This document shows positions 36,611-49,118 of a stretch of DNA of 64,000 bases, one piece after another. The DNA lies in NCBI GenBank assembly GCA_907164885.2, contig OU015492.1:200383120-200447119 (forward strand), written 5' to 3'. The notes below the pieces were generated by a model. That model was not told the origin of the DNA. It searched no databases and saw nothing but the letters and a program-made list of their open reading frames with translations. The stretch is from Dolomedes plantarius (Eukaryota > Arthropoda > Arachnida > Araneae > Dolomedidae). The position numbers and the translations under genes were made by a program. Position 1 is the first letter of the stretch. The number at the start of each line of letters is the position of its first letter.

Positions 36611-38389
36611 ACAGTGAGTGCAATGAATGTTAGTTTTTATACTTTTATATTCAATTTGGCAATCAATTGTATCTCTTTTCCATCCTAGTAAAATAATTCA
36701 GTTTATCTATTTTTAAAGTTTTCCCCTTAGTAATCCGAAATAAACCTAAATGTTTTATTGTCCCTCTAAGATTTCAAAACTTAGGTAAAAATTTTTTTAA
36801 ATAACAATGTATTGGGCAAAATTATCACAACTCAAAATATTACCATAGTTGTGAAAATAATGGGAATTTATATAATAGACCTTTATTCTCCACAGAAATA
36901 GTGTAGTAATGCACACAGTTAACTGAATAAATTACTAAAATCTATTGTGAATAGCAGACAAATCGCCTTGAAAACAAAATGACTTCGTGAAGCTAGTAAA
37001 GGAAATTGGATTTCATTGGAATAAATTAATATTAAAAAATGTATACATATAGCAGTATATTATTATTTTGTTGCTTCTTAAAATCATATTTTTCAGATAA
37101 TTTTATAAAACCCTTTTAGAACTATATTCTTACCCTAAACAGGATGGGTAAAAAATTTCGTCCTTTTGGATGGAAAATCTGACAGAAAAATGTTTCAGTA
37201 ATTCATAGCGAATACCCATTCAAGAATTATTTTTTAATTATACGGGGATTTTGAGCAATGGAACCAGTTAGTTTCCGTGAATTTTTTTTAATTAATTCCT
37301 CATTATCTCAACGTTCGATCTTGACCTCACGTGCTAAAATATAATCTAAATCTAAGGATCACTTTTCTATTCAGATCGCTAACTAACTGTACTTGAAGTG
37401 CTTCTGAGATGCCACAAAATACTAGGCTTTAATGATAATATATTCTATATTGTTCGCATTACACGGAACCACTTCATTTCTTTGTTTAGACTTTTCGAAT
37501 TAGTATAATTAAAAATTCAATCTTATTCTATTTCACTAGTGTAAGTATGATTTAAAGGCTAAACCTACGGAATGTTAGAGAAGTACTGATATTTCTTTGT
37601 AAAACGTTGTAAAAAAATATCTATGGCCTGAATTATAAACTTTAATTAATTTTCTGGTATACAGTTATAAATGTGATAAAAAATTATTAATCATGTTATC
37701 ATCAATAAAATAAACTTTTTTGATGGTAACATTAATTTAATGAATACGGATAACAAAATAAAATTTAAGATGTTGTAAAATGCGATTTCCCTCAAAATTT
37801 ATGTAGAGTTTCAATAAGGCTAGCTGAGAATTCTCAACGTTGAACGTGTTTGTGAATGTATAAAAAAAGGAATATTTAAAGTATAGCATGAAAGAGTTTC
37901 ATTTAACATGTATGATAAAATATGAAAGCTGGTATTCTACTTTCTGACAGTCAGTAACTTGACATGTTTACTAAAGGTCGATCCTTTTCTGCACACTTGA
38001 ATCAAATCAAACAAAGAAGTTGCTCGAAGACAGTATAATCGGTAGGGAATTATTCATGAACACAGACTCTTCTTTTGTATTCTTTTCTATTATAAGAAAT
38101 TTATATATTTTGTTTTCTTTCTGACAACAGTGAGATTTCGCGAAAAAAAGGAACTCATCGAGATCAGTTATTTTTTACTCTGATGCCACAAAACTTATTT
38201 TTCTATATATTCGTAATCACGTTTAAGGTATTATAAAAATATCCCTCGAACACAATATGTTCCGCAAAATCTCTCGAATATCATAACCTTCTAAAAATAA
38301 AAGGTGTGCCGTATGATTTATCGAAAGTTCTTATTCCGGTCTTTCCATTTCTACACCGGAGAAACCCTGTATTATATGTTAAATCCTGT
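36611..38389. other. AT-rich spacer, no gene seen
   Basis: No open frame of note, no repeats recognised. Confidence 0.45.
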
Positions 38390-38421
<32 letters not shown>

Positions 38422-38425
38422 TATA

Positions 38426-38461
<36 letters not shown>
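38390..38461. repeat. (TA)n microsatellite
   Basis: TA run with one AAATATATACC interruption. Confidence 0.95.
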
Positions 38462-38464
<3 letters not shown>

Positions 38465-38752
38465 TCTTAAATCACTATCCTTAATTATAATTGAATCAAA
38501 ATATTCATTTTACTTGCTTTGTTTTGATTCCTGTTGGCAAATTTCTCATTCACGGAATTCAATTATTTGCGGAATTGTTGCCTATTGTATTTGAAGAAAT
38601 CTATTTAAATGGTAATGTAATTTAAATTATGTAAATAAATGTCAATGTATTTAAAGAGTTTTTGTGTTGCATCGTCGTCTGATGTTTTCTCTCAGGATGA
38701 TATTGCATGTACTGTTTTTGTTTGCGATTGGAAAGTGGGAAATCTCACTCAT

Positions 38753-39033
38753 ATTTACATTTAGACGTATGTCTACGTGTGGCCTCATTATCCTTTTGTC
38801 TCATATCTACATTTACAAAAATTTTGTTATGAAAAATCCGGCTTTCATGATTAATCAGCACAATATTTCATAAAGAGTCTTTGCCCCCTGACTGAAACTC
38901 CGCAATTATGGGTTAAATCTACAAAGGTGATATTTTCATTTAGAGGCATGTCAACGTCTGGCCTCAGTATCTTTTTGACTCATATCTACATTTGCAAAAA
39001 TGCTGTTATTAAAAATCCGGCCATGATTAATCC
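38753..39033. repeat. Imperfect direct repeat, about 100-bp copies
   Basis: The segment ending TCATGATTAAT at about 38855 recurs at about 38928-39030. Both contain CTCATATCTACATTT and AAAAATCCGGC. Identity looks like roughly 80 percent. The second copy abuts the truncated Tc1-like element. Confidence 0.7.
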
Positions 39034-39039
39034 ATGAAT

Positions 39040-40065
39040 TGTCCAAGCCCGTCAGAATGCACAATGGACATGAATGGGTGTAGATGATTGGACAGGATGC
39101 TTATGTACCGGACACCTGTCATGGTGCGTTTGCATTCATGTACTCTGCTCTGCTCTGCCTTGGGGAAGACAGTGATTTATGTTCACTGCGTACTCTGTAT
39201 ATGCCTGGATTGCCTCCTCTTTCGGTCCTGCTACAGAGCATCAAAGATCCCGGGGGTCAAATGGTGTCAATTGGGGCGGGGGACACGGCGTGTAGGGTTA
39301 CCGTGACAAATGTGATGACAGGAGTGGGGGGGGGTCTCCATGCAGAGAACTCTGCATGAATGCATATGCACCATTAGAGTCTTCTCTACCCATATCAGGA
39401 GACCCATATCAAACCAACTGCATACGCCCCATGCCATAACAGAGGATCCCCCACCTTGAACAGTCCCCTGCTGACATGTACGTTTCATGGATTCATGAGG
39501 CTTTCTCCATATCCGTACATGCCCATCCACCCGATACAGTTGGAAATGAGATTCATCAGACCAGACAACATGTTTCCAATCATCAACAATCCAATGGAGG
39601 TGTTGGCGGGCCCAGGCTAGGCGAAAGCTTTGTGCCGTGCAGTCACCAAAGGTACACGTGTGGGCCTATGGCTCCGATAGCCCATATCAATGACGGCCCG
39701 TTGAACATTTCGCGCAATAATACTTGTTGATGCCCCAGCATTGAAATTCGCAGCAATTTGAGTAAGTGTTGCACGTCTATCTCCTTTAAGGATTCTCGTC
39801 CCACGTTGACGGTGCCGTTCATTTAAGGTATTTTTTTGGACGCACCGCTGTCGAAGATTTCATATTTTACCTGATACCTGATATTCACGATGCACTCGTG
39901 AAATGATCATGCGCGAAAATCCATATTGCATCGGATATGCTATGTCCAATCTCTTGTGCTCCGTCTGTAACGCCCCGTTCAAAGTCACATAAATCGTGAT
40001 AACCTGCCATTGCTGCTGCAGAAACCGATCTAACATCTTCGTTAGACACCTGTTGTCTTATATTG
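39040..40065 (-). pseudogene. Tcb1-like transposase, truncated and interrupted
   Basis: Minus-strand segments include VSAAAMAGYHDLCDFERGVT (N-terminal helix region), AWARQHLHWIVDDWKHVVWS, DESHFQLYRVDGHVRIWRKP with the first catalytic Asp, and GGGSSVMAWGVCSWFDMGLL. The frame is then split by the MITE and resumes with VRYISILSNHLHPFMSIVHS, ending DGLGQF. The second catalytic Asp and the Glu are lost by truncation. Several stops and frameshifts lie upstream. Confidence 0.85.
39123..39372. mobile_element. 250-bp MITE inserted in Tc1 transposase
   Basis: Left end GGTGCGTTTGCATTCATG, right end read inward GGTGCATATGCATTCATG: an 18-bp inverted repeat with two mismatches. AT occurs at 39121-39122 and 39373-39374, and removing the element plus one AT restores the transposase frame (TL-MTGV context). 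The superfamily is unclear, because neither TA nor a 3-bp TWA duplication is seen. Confidence 0.82.
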
Positions 40066-40159
40066 GCGCTGCCGCCTTCTTCGCGTTACGCTGATAGGTT
40101 GCACATCTCCGTTATTTGCATACGCACGCCTGTACCAGTGTTTTGGGGTCTTCAGTGTG

Positions 40160-42595
40160 TATATTTTAAATATATATTATTTATTATATTTAGTGTTATA
40201 TTCATTTTTATTTTAGATACTTTTTATCTTTATTAAGTGAAATTTTAAAATATCTTTATATACCTGACAAAATACAAATTTTTTTTCTAAAAATCCTCCC
40301 ATAAACTTAAGGTACTTCTTATCGTCCGATTCGTCTTATGATCCGAAAAATACGGTATTCATAAAAGCGTCATTTAATATGCTTTATACAATGGTCAACT
40401 TTCTATCTGTCATTATCCCACTATTCAAACTGGTCTCTATACATTTTATTATTCATAAACATGCATTATTGGATACTTGGAACATGTAATATGCATTGAT
40501 GTATGTTAGGCTACGATAATTTTATTTCTGAACTGTATGAATAAAACCTTATAGATTGAGATTTGATAGATATATTAAAGATCGGGATTGAGATTGATAT
40601 TGAAGGTCATGATGACACAAAAAATATCTTTTATATCACATTTCCAATTAGTTGAGGATATTCTAAATGAGTACTTACAAAAGACAATCCCTCCAGAAAA
40701 GAAATTTGGAATTTATTTTCAATTTCCCATTCCACAAATTATTTCTATGAAGAGAGTAGTGTCTCATAAAAGATTTACTATTTAAAAAAAAAAAACTAAT
40801 GGCACTTTAGGCTTAAATTTAATATTGAATCTGCCGTACAACTTTTCGGTACATCTCATTGGAACTAGACATCAAAGGATAATATTTCCAGGTTTCAACC
40901 GTTAGCATTTTTAACTTAATAACACAGTTTAAGTTTCTATATAATCCTTAAATTTTCGTCCGTACGTCGTTAAAAAAATTAATATTGTAGTAAAAATCAA
41001 GTTTTACTAATTACCTACATCCAATACCTTTATATATGATGTATATCTCTTGAAAGTATGCGAACTATGTCCTACTTTAGATGGAATTGCATTATAAATT
41101 TTCTAACGTTTAGACTCAGAGCAAGTATTTTATACCACTATAATACAGTTCTTCAGAATAGTCTTCGAAGAGGATTTTTTTAAGTTTAACTACGATGCAT
41201 TCATTGCACTCTGCAAATTTTTTATAAGAATTTTTACAGAATTGATAATATATATCTAATTATAGACTAAAAATGTATACAAAAATATTCAGGTTCAAAG
41301 TAGAAAAGCCCAGAATCCAGGGAGCATCAAGTAGATTTTCAACTTTCATTCGAGACAGCCAACATGAAAGGATACAAGCTAGATAGGTTGATAGTAAGCT
41401 AGCTAGCAAGCAACGCAACCCAAAAGAAAATAAGTTAACAAGTTATAAGGAAATCAAGGAAACCAGCCATCCGCCAAAGAAGCCAGCCAGCAATTTGCAA
41501 TGCAAGAAAGCCTGCTTGTCATCCAACAAGTAAGCAGTCCCTCCAGCTATAAATTTCAGATGCAAGAGAGCCAACTGGCAGACAAGTCTAAAGTTTTAGT
41601 TCAAATGGAATGTTGAGAAAGCCGAAATAAAAAGTATATATAAAAGAACATTTTTTTTCTGGTGTTCATAACTGATTGCTTTAAACAAGCTATAAGTGAT
41701 GAGTAAATAGCAAAACATTTCAGCCTTAGACGATTAGGGAAATTGAATACTAAATCATAAGCACTGATTTAGAAAATAAAATGTTATAAATTGTTATACG
41801 ACTCAAAGAACAGGTCACAATTTTTATGATATATTGTCTTCCTGATAAGTGATACTAAGTGATTTTGAATGAGATATGCATAAATGTTTCTCATTTCAAA
41901 AAATGTATAAGAAATTATAACTATATGATCGTTTTATTTGGTCGAAATTCGTTTTATTTGGTATCTTTATTATTTTGTAAAAATTAAACATTACAGCGGT
42001 ATTAAAGTAGTGAGTACATTATTGTTAAAATACGTATTTCTATTACCATTCAGTTCAAATTCAAAGAAAACAATTACCTAAAGAAGTCAGAAATTTCATC
42101 TTCTAACTTACGTTTAAGATAAGGCTTTCTCTTACGACATCCATTTGATTCAATGACTTCCCCATTTCACATTTCGTTTTCAAAGGAATATGCCTGATAA
42201 AACCTTCTTAGGACGGGATATAAAAGGGAAATTAACTTAATTGAGTTTGGTACAAAGGGGAATACGAATAAAAAATGCAAAATACTTTAATATGATATTT
42301 TGATTCGGTGAAACATATACACAGCTTTCTGCTAAAGTTATCTAGTTGAACGAGAATGGTTGTTGAAGCTAATTAAATGCTATGGAAATAGCAGAGAATA
42401 TTATCTTCTCAATGTGAAGAAATAGCACTTGAACAACAGATATTTGAAAAAAAAAAAACAATTTTAGAATTGAAAGTATAAAGTTTTTTAATTACTTTAT
42501 ATCAACAGACATAATAGCTGCGATGTTGATATCGTAGTGTGATCATTTTTAAATGGATATAAATAAGTACAAAGAAATTTATTTTCAAACCTTTG
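40160..42595. other. Spacer, no gene seen; one low-complexity patch
   Basis: Mostly AT-rich. At about 41340-41600 there is a patch rich in AAGC, AGCC and CCAGCC words with less AT than the surroundings; I cannot classify it. Confidence 0.4.
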
Positions 42596-42770
42596 AGGTA
42601 TCCGACTTGATGCGGCGCCATAATTTTCCAAAACTCAACTTTCGAACAGTTTTAGCCTATTTTTCGAAGGAATATAGTATAAAAAAATGATGAAAAAAGA
42701 GTCCAACTTTTTACAAAATTGAAGAGTTTTGGTCAAAATTTAGGAAATTTAATATAAACATCTCTAACAA
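42596..42770. mobile_element. Fragment related to the element at 63331-64000
   Basis: Starts AGGTATCCGACTT, as does 63331. Its later part (TTTTCGAAGGAATATAG, then CAAAATTGAAGAG, then AATTTAGGAAATTT) matches the reverse complement of 63890-64000. This suggests a short internal-deletion copy of the same family. The class is unknown. Confidence 0.4.
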
Positions 42771-42780
42771 TATAAATATA

Positions 42781-43317
42781 TTATATATATATATATATAT
42801 ATATAAAGCAGTTTCGTAACTGACTGACTGACATACAAGGCACAGACCAAACCGGTGGACCGAAAGGGCTGAAATTTTGCATGGCAATTCTTCTTACAGT
42901 GTAGGGGTGCACTACGAAAGTTTTTGAAAAATTCTTCTTAGATTTTTTAAAATTAAATTTTTAAGCTGTTTTAGTAACTTTTTTTAAGTTTGCATTTAAA
43001 ATAATAATTTGAGTGTTAAAAAATTTATATCACGAGAAAGATCATAAAAATTCCTTTAAAATGAAATCTTTTTCGAATCTTTACCTCGATTTTCTGATTT
43101 TTGGTGAATTTTTAAAGATTAATTTTTAGAATTTAATTTATTAAGTGCTAGTCACGTGATTTCTTTTTCTGGTACTTTAAATAGATTTATCGTCAAGTGC
43201 ATAACAACTAAATAGACATTTTTTTTCTTGCTAATGTGGCAGATGATTGCACATTATCAAAAAAAATATTAAAATACAGTAAAAGATATTATGTTCCTCA
43301 AACTGTACTATATTAAC
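42781..43317 (+). mobile_element. Helitron-like element, family A, copy 6 (3' end lost)
   Basis: From a TA run into AAAGCAGTTTCGTAACTGAC and onward through the family-A body. Near 43258 it enters the extra segment otherwise seen only in copy 2, then stops at the 3' LTR of the Gypsy element. Hairpin and CTAG are missing. Confidence 0.8.
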
Positions 43318-43661
43318 TGTGCAACTGCCATTACTGTAATTACTGGTGTTAAACCAAAAGTAATCAAGAAAATCTCGGGGTAAAGTTTAGAACATATTTA
43401 ATTACTCTAGAAATCACAGTTACAAGGGACGGATTACATTACACATTACAAAACAATTGAAAAACATTTAGAGAATAAAACGTTAAGTTGACTTATCGCA
43501 GTCCAAAATTGGACATCAGACCGACAGGTCTTTACGCTACGAAATCCTGGCTTTCTCTGGCTAAAAGAAAAACAGTGCAACGGAAGTTGCACGCAAAGTC
43601 TATCCGTATGGGGGCGACATCTACATTTTAGGCTTGAAAGTATTATAACGTGTGCTACACA
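43318..43661 (-). repeat. 3' LTR of the Gypsy element (344 bp)
   Basis: On the minus strand it follows a polypurine tract (GAGGGGGAG, 43662-43670), starts TGTGTAGCACACG and ends GTTGCACA, giving the TG...CA edges usual for LTRs. Its far edge is also where the family-A Helitron homology ends, which supports the boundary. The 5' LTR is not in the window. Confidence 0.65.
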
Positions 43662-45715
43662 CTCCCCCTCTGGTTCTGATGCCGTCCCGGCAAGGAACCA
43701 GAAGGTAATTTTTTGGGACGCCCTCTTTTCCTTAGAGGAGCCACATGTCCAATGTCTCTTTCTTCTACAGGATCATGATAGTCCTTTAGGGCAGAAATAT
43801 GATAAGTTCCAAGGATTTGGTCTGGGTTGGCTGGGTCGGCAATCTCATATGTTGTTGGTGATCTCAAGGTTAGAATGACGTAAGGACCTTCTCTCTTTGG
43901 CATAAATTTCTTGCTTCTGTTGTTCCGACTTATGGGATGAATGGTCACCTAAACTTTGTCTCCAGGTTTGAAGTATTTTTGTCTTCTTCGTCGATCGAAG
44001 TTTCCCTTCTGACGATACTGTTTCTGTTCAACTCTATCTTTGAAATCTAAGAGTGAGTTGGCAAACCTCTTGAGATATGGGATGATTTCTGTACGAAGTT
44101 ATCATTGTCGATCACTTGTCGAATATCATGCCTGATATCGTCTGTCGTTCTCAACTGTCTTCCAAATTGTAAGTAGGCAGCGGTGTGACTGGTGAATACC
44201 TCAGTGAATGAATACCTCAGTGTGCGACACGCACACTGAGGTATTCATTGCGAAACGAATTAGAGATAACTTGTCTTCCCCCACCAGAATTGCCAGTCGA
44301 GGCTTCAAGTCACGATTTTTACGTTCCGATGGATTGGCTTGCGAGTGGTAGACGGGGATGAGGTCTTGTGTAATCTCTAGCAAGTCACAAGTCAATTGCA
44401 TGACAGCACTTACGAACTGTGGCCCGTTGTCACTTATTAGTCTTCGCAGAAGGCCATATCGTAGGAATACTTCTTCGATGAGTATTTTGGCACAGTTTGC
44501 CGCAGTGCCTTCAGCAAGAGCAAATAGTTCTACCCATTTAGTGCTTGTATCTTCAACAATAAAGATCCATTTCTTGCCCGTGGAGGTTTCCGGAAGAGGG
44601 CCAAAAAGATCAATGGCCAGAGTTTCAAATCTTTGTGCATAAGCGAGTGTTCTCAAGAGTCCTGCTGGTTTTTGGGTTGTTGCCTTATAACGATTGCATT
44701 CATGACAAGTCTTGATGTAGTCTGAGATGAACTTTTTCATACCTCGAAAGTAGTATCTGGATGCAATCTTTTTGTATGTGTTCTCTACGCCATAATGACC
44801 AGCTGTCGGGGCATCGTGGTACTCTTGAAGGATTCTTTCTCGCTCTTGTATAGGAAATACGAGTTGAGCTTCTTCTTCTTCATTCTCAGGTGAATACCTA
44901 TACAGGATACCCTAGTTCATTAAGTTTCCACGACTGGTGTAGTTAGCAAAGTTCTCATCCTTGTCCATGCTTTAAAAGCAGTCAATGATTTTCTTCAATT
45001 CTTCGTCCTCCAGATGTCCCTTCCGAATATCCCTGGACTTCCTGGATTGCATGTCCACAGTGATTGCACACACATCAGAGGTTGTTCCTTCAGCGTACAA
45101 CGGTCCTGACACCATGTCGGCTACTACATTGGCTTTCCCTGTGGTATAATCAATCTTCAGGTTGAAGGACTGAATTTTTAAAGCCCATCTTGCCAGACGG
45201 CCAGAAGGTGGCTTATTCTTAACAGCCATTTGAGAGGTTGATGATATGATGCGATGAAGATTTGTTTATTTTCTACGTAACTTCTCTAAGGCCCACACTA
45301 CCGCCAAGGCTTCCCGGTCGGTTGTGGAGTAGTTTCGCTCTGCTGGGATCAACAGACGACTTGCATATTGGGTGATATATACATCGGGGCCACTTCCCTT
45401 GAGAAGGACTGCTCCAAGGGCACAATTACTTGCGTCTGTACGGATGGTGAAAGGTTTTGATCCGCCAGCTTACCTCAATATAGGAGAAGTAATCAAACGC
45501 ATCTTCAACATCTCAAAGGATTCTTGTTGTTCAGGACCCCAGTGCCAATGCAGTTTCTTCTTAGTGAGGTTACTAAGTGGGCGTGCTATTTCAGCAAAGT
45601 TGGGGACATATCTACCAAACCAAGAGCAGGTTTGTAGAAAAGACTGGACTTCTTTCACATTGGTAGGAACTGGAATTTTTTGAATAGAAGAGATTTTCTC
45701 GACATAACTAATAAA
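43655..45715 (-). pseudogene. Gypsy-type pol remnant: RT end, RNase H, integrase
   Basis: Reading leftward: the end of reverse transcriptase (VQSFLQTCSWFGRYVPNFAE), RNase H (ERNYSTTDREALAVVWALEK, then GRLARWALKIQSFNLKIDYT), the integrase HHCC zinc finger (H in EYHDAPTAGHYG, CHEC), and the integrase core with catalytic Asp in AIDLFGPLP, Asp in SDNGPQF and Glu in NPSERKNRDLK. The C-terminal GPY-type module follows (KREGPYVILTLRSPTTYEIA). Breaks: stops near 44970 and 43950, a decayed stretch near 45240-45290, and an inverted-repeat insertion at about 44200-44250. gag, protease and most of RT are missing, so it is 5'-truncated. Confidence 0.92.
44207..44249. repeat. Perfect 20-bp inverted repeat with 3-nt loop
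   Basis: The left arm 44207-44226 and right arm 44230-44249 are perfect reverse complements (AATGAATACCTCAGTGTGCG and its complement) around ACA. A partial direct copy of the arm (GTGAATACCTCAGTGA) lies just upstream. It breaks the integrase frame. Confidence 0.95.
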
Positions 45716-48708
45716 TTTTACTCCATTGTTTAGATGGCATTAAAGTGAATTTTTATTCGTATTATAAAAATGAACAATATTTTCCTAAAATCATTTATAT
45801 ATGACAATTTTTGTTCATTTTGTCTTTGTGAGTGTAAAAGGGAAAATTTGTTTGAAATTTGATTGTCTTTGTATTTGTACCCTTTTTTTAACACAGTGTC
45901 ATTCCCTGGAACGAGATTTAAAAGTAACTAGCTTTTTTAGGATTTTAATAAGATATTAAAATGTCTCAGAATAATATTGTTAAAAAAGGGAGTTATTTTC
46001 ACACTCAGTTACGAAACTGATATATGATGGCTTTTATTGGAAAGATATAAAATCCTGCCACACTGAAAGATAGTACCATAAATTGGAACAATATTTTTAA
46101 AAGAACTTACTTTTTAATTCATAAAACATTTTCTCTTTTGTGCATCTCATTTGTTCTGTATACTCCTTTCTCCCAAAGAATACATTATTGACTTCAAAAG
46201 AAGTACAGAAAAGGGCAATTTGAGACATCATGATCTTTTCCCTTCACTCCAAGACATTCCAAAACAATTACACGAGAATCTCAAAAATATCTTTTATTCT
46301 TTCCCCTCCTCACTTACCATTCATTCTTGAAGACATTCATTTGCTTTAACGGCTCTCTTTTCATTTTAGATTTAGTTTTAAAAGTTATCTTTTAAATGGA
46401 CTCTTTCCAAAACGGAAACATGATGTGTATCCGAACACAGACTGTAGAAACTAAATGAAAGTTTAAAATGCTAAGATTATGCTAATGGAACTGGAGATAA
46501 TTTATGTAAACCAAGTTTGTAATATCGAGCATAATTTTACTGAATATAAAATTTTAAAAGTCGAGCAGACGGAATTGTAATGTAAATTAAATAGGGCGGA
46601 ATTCAAAATAGGAGAAAATTTCGTATATAACTTATATTCAAAAATATTCGGAAATATCAGAGACGATGCTGTGCAATCTAGTACGTAGTTTGTATTACAG
46701 ATTTAACTGTACAGCAATATTTCTTTTTATAGGTTTAAATAAATATATTAACTTGAAATATTTACTTCACCAATATATAATGAAATTAATTTTAAAAGTT
46801 TCTTCTGTGTTTGTGTTTAAATATTTTAAGATCAAATGTAAGGAAATGCTGTTTTAAAAAAGTTCTAAGATTTATTTTCGTGCAGCAAGTGATATATATA
46901 TATATATATATTTATAGAATATAAAATATATAAAAGTTTTAATTTGATACCCCTTAGCTGTACTTGGCTATTTTTCTTTCAATTAAGGATTGGAATTCTT
47001 TTATTTCTTTAATAAATATTTATTATAGTCATTCCTTTAATAAATATTTATTATAGTCATATTTATTATAGTCTCGTATTCTTGTTATACATGCTATCCC
47101 ACCTCGTAAGGAAAATGTTAATGGTTTAAACAAGAGCTAAACGTCAGTGCCAAAACGACTTTCATACACGGTAACGCGTGTGCAGGTTAACTCCGCGTAG
47201 GCTTCTTCGAAAAATCTATTACCGCTGTGGGGGCATCAAATTTTGACACTTGAAATCCAAGGATTTAAGCAAGCTTCCTTACCTACCTAAATACATTTTA
47301 AAGTTTTTTGCACCGTTTTCAGTTATGAATTACCAATTTGCATAATTTTCGAGCTAGAAAACAGTCTAGATAGCATTAAAAAAATTAATTCCAACATATT
47401 TATTAAAGAATATGTATGAAAATGAAACGTGGGACGTAAATAGGAATTATGTAGCATGGGTTGATTTCTGTCAACAGTTTCAGTAAGGAATTCCCATATT
47501 GCATAATTTGAGTGCTTGAAAATAGTTGAAAAAATATTAAAAAATAATTAATTAAAAGGACTGTTTTGGAAAATCTACCTTAGACAGATAAGTGGGGCGT
47601 AAATATGAATTCTGAAACTCATTAGCGTGTAAATTGTCCGAAAAGTCTTTCGTATAGTGCCTTTTAGTAGAACCTGTTTAAAATAACCAAAGATGCATGA
47701 TTACACGTTTTATATCAATTTCCTTGATTTTATTTCCTATTCTTTTAGCTCAACTTTAAGACGAAGTACCAATAATTAATTTAAAAGTCAATGGCGATGA
47801 TTTTTACTAAACTTTGATTACAGCGATTGTTTTATTCAATTTAGAGGACAAAAATATTTCAGATTCCAAAAATAGTTATGCGTGTATGTTTATTTTATAA
47901 AAATTAAAATAAATTTGTGCAAACTGTTGAACAGAAGTTCTAAATAATTCTTAAAATCTTATGAATTAAGGATAGCCACAGCTCAGTTTTAAAACAAGAA
48001 TTCCTTTAAGCAATAATAAACACTTGTAATGCATTTATATGATGCCAAATCGGGAGTTTTCCTTTCCCAACATTACAAAATACAAGATATTTTCACTATA
48101 CAAACAACAGAAACAACTTCCCCAATCGGTATTTCCTATGAGTTCTAACTAGGTCTTGTCTGGGTAGTTTTTTCCTTTTCTTTTACAATAATAAACTATA
48201 TTTCCAATAGAAAAATGCAAGTATTTAAATAGACTGATCATAAAAAAACATATACTTTTCGAAATTTTCATGAATGGAAAATATTCAAATAAAAGTGACT
48301 ATTGTATTTCTTAAGTAAGTGATTCCCGCAGATTTTGTCAAATAATTTTTTTTAAAGCATACTAGTTTTATACACTGTAAATAATCTTTAGAATATCCTA
48401 TATCTGTTACAGAAATAAAACCAAATACTAGTCCTCAAAAGATATTTTGAAATGGTCTGTTTTATCCTTCACTTTCTTTAAGAGACTCCATCAGGTTCTG
48501 AGACATTTAATCATGAATTTTTACCAAGACTGCATTTTTTTTTCTGAATGAAAGAAGCTATTCGCCGTAGAATTTCTTATCGAATTTCTCCTACTTTAAT
48601 TATATATTTGGCATAATGCTTATGACTTGTTTACTTAAAAAAACAGAGCATCAGGGGAAAAAACGTATAAAACGCTTCTAAAATTTGAGTGTAAACTTTT
48701 ATTAGCTA
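45716..48708. other. AT-rich spacer, no gene seen
   Basis: Contains a short TA run (46892-46911) and a small tandem repeat of ATAAATATTTATTATAGTCA (about 47030-47070). No gene or transposon end was recognised. Confidence 0.45.
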
Positions 48709-48824
48709 CTAGCTGAAAACCCGCGCTTCGCTACGGAGTACATTCAAATTAAATACAACGGTCAATGTATGCAATTAATGCAATTATAAGTATATATGTA
48801 TATATATAAATAAATATATGTTGA

Positions 48825-48875
<51 letters not shown>

Positions 48876-49023
48876 GTTGAGAAGTTTCATACCGACAAAT
48901 AAAAGCAAAAAAGTTCACAGAAAATATCAGCACAAATTTCTTTTTAGAAATCCAAAAGGGAACCATCCGTGTAGATATGCAGCCATTCATATGTAGGATA
49001 GCGATCGTGGATAGTATCAATAT

Positions 49024-49089
<66 letters not shown>

Positions 49090-49118
49090 GTATAAAAAAT
49101 CGTAAGGGATATTTATTT
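48709..49118 (-). mobile_element. Helitron-like element, family A, copy 7, with inserted LINE piece
   Basis: The CTAG end is at 48709-48712 with the hairpin CCCGCGCTTCGCTACGG just after it on the plus strand. The TA tract starts as usual, but a 145-bp LINE segment (48876-49020) lies inside the tract. Helitron sequence resumes at TCGTAAGGGATATT and is cut at about 49118. The 5' half is missing. Confidence 0.82.
48876..49020 (-). repeat. 145-bp duplicate of a LINE segment, embedded in TA repeat
   Basis: Matches 50286-50430 at 141 of 145 positions without indels. On the minus strand it encodes DTIHDRYPTYEWLHIYTDGS, the start of a LINE RNase H domain. Both edges are TA repeat. Confidence 0.93.

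Larger units (their letters stand above)
39035..40159 (-). mobile_element. Tc1-like transposon fragment, 3'-truncated
   Basis: The 5' terminus on the minus strand is at 40159 (CACACTGAAGACCCCAAAAC), with TA at 40160-40161. The other end is missing; homology stops near 39035 within the catalytic domain. It is interrupted by a 250-bp MITE at 39123-39372. Confidence 0.85.

Noticed and set aside
39084..39730. Plus-strand frames of 72-91 codons across the Tc1 fragment
   Set aside because: They are antisense to the transposase remnant or span the inserted MITE.
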